A stretch of 64,000 bases of DNA from Lepraria neglecta (taxonomy: Eukaryota > Ascomycota > Lecanoromycetes > Lecanorales > Stereocaulaceae), in NCBI GenBank assembly GCA_033220425.1, contig CM065651.1, positions 3,720,001-3,784,000 on the forward strand, written 5' to 3'. The notes under the pieces are model-generated. The model was not told where the DNA came from. It made no database searches and worked only from the letters and a program-made list of their open reading frames with translations. This document shows positions 63,727 to 64,000 of the stretch, in pieces (position 1 is the stretch's first letter; every line of letters begins with the position of its first letter). Both the position numbers and the translations under genes were made by a program.

Positions 63727-64000
63727 GGTAGCGGCGGGATGATTGAAGCGAAGACGGCAGTGTGAGGTCAGACAATTATTGGACAATTGGCGTCATCAAT
63801 GCAACGCGGCGGGTAGTCTGATGTTTCGCGTGATTCGTGAAGGATCTGATGGCAGCTTATCAGACCACCCTGACTAGATCTAATTGTAGCGAAGCATCCA
63901 AAGTGGTCAGTCCATCTTGCCGCGATCAGTATATGCGTTTCGAAGTCGCTGTTTATGTGGCATTGATGAGGGAAGCAAGGTGCTCGAGTCTGGTGTCATG

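Noticed and set aside
1-64000. CRISPR arrays, operons, Shine-Dalgarno sites, phage or insertion sequences
   Set aside because: No regularly spaced direct repeats or bacterial gene organisation; the intron structure shows a eukaryotic nuclear genome.
1-64000. tRNA, 5S rRNA or snRNA genes
   Set aside because: Isolated GGTTCGA-type B-box words were seen (for example inside the SANT gene near 34.79 kb), but never with a matching A box and cloverleaf. A tRNAscan-SE/Infernal run would be decisive.

Overview
The window is nuclear DNA from a filamentous ascomycete. I infer Pezizomycotina, probably Dothideomycetes, but the class is not proven. The evidence is many short (about 45-150 bp) GT-AG introns, fungal-type housekeeping genes on both strands with no operons, fungus-specific families (GPI-anchored Crh-type GH16 enzyme, fungal BTB and SANT proteins, DUF1772-like protein, secreted flavin amine oxidase), and degraded gene relics in AT-rich spacers.

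Layout. 1-15.4 kb is a conserved core: the 3' part of RPB2, a glycogen-binding-domain protein, a small zinc-finger gene with a dead tandem copy beside it, COX4 (complex IV), an intron-free PRP8 of 7 kb, and ribosomal protein eL34. 15.8-24 kb is accessory and decayed: one small intact unknown gene, then a 4.3 kb coiled-coil reading frame cut by six in-frame stops and two frameshifts, an AT-rich scar with a truncated NRPS-like adenylation domain, and another broken reading frame. 24-36 kb carries a 964-residue secreted modular protein, a small ankyrin protein, fragments of a Cys-containing protein, a secreted polyamine-oxidase-like flavoenzyme with eight exons, and a SANT-type DNA-binding protein. 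38-44 kb has a KDEL-receptor homologue with a long acidic tail, a DUF1772 membrane protein, DOM34 and an aldo/keto reductase containing an 11-nt microexon. 44.7-46.8 kb is a second decayed zone: a fragment related to the Ada-type regulator at 56 kb, and a heavily broken membrane-protein gene. 46.8-64 kb holds a vacuolar-type alkaline phosphatase, a Cys-rich unknown protein, a Crh glucanosyltransferase, a flavin-reductase-like protein divergent from an Ada/AraC-like gene, an intact BTB gene with a frameshifted BTB relative, and a SANT/Myb-like gene with a polyglutamine tract.

The genes do not form one pathway. RPB2, PRP8, eL34 and DOM34 belong to general gene expression. COX4 is respiratory. 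The KDEL receptor, Crh enzyme and alkaline phosphatase serve the secretory, cell-wall and vacuolar systems. The most unusual feature is a recurring kind of gene death: several relics keep one long reading frame interrupted by TAG, TAA or TGA codons that are each one C-to-T change away from CAG, CAA or CGA. This resembles repeat-induced point mutation but is not proven. Intron-exon models were derived by eye from splice consensus and reading-frame continuity. Family names rest on motif recognition, not on searches.
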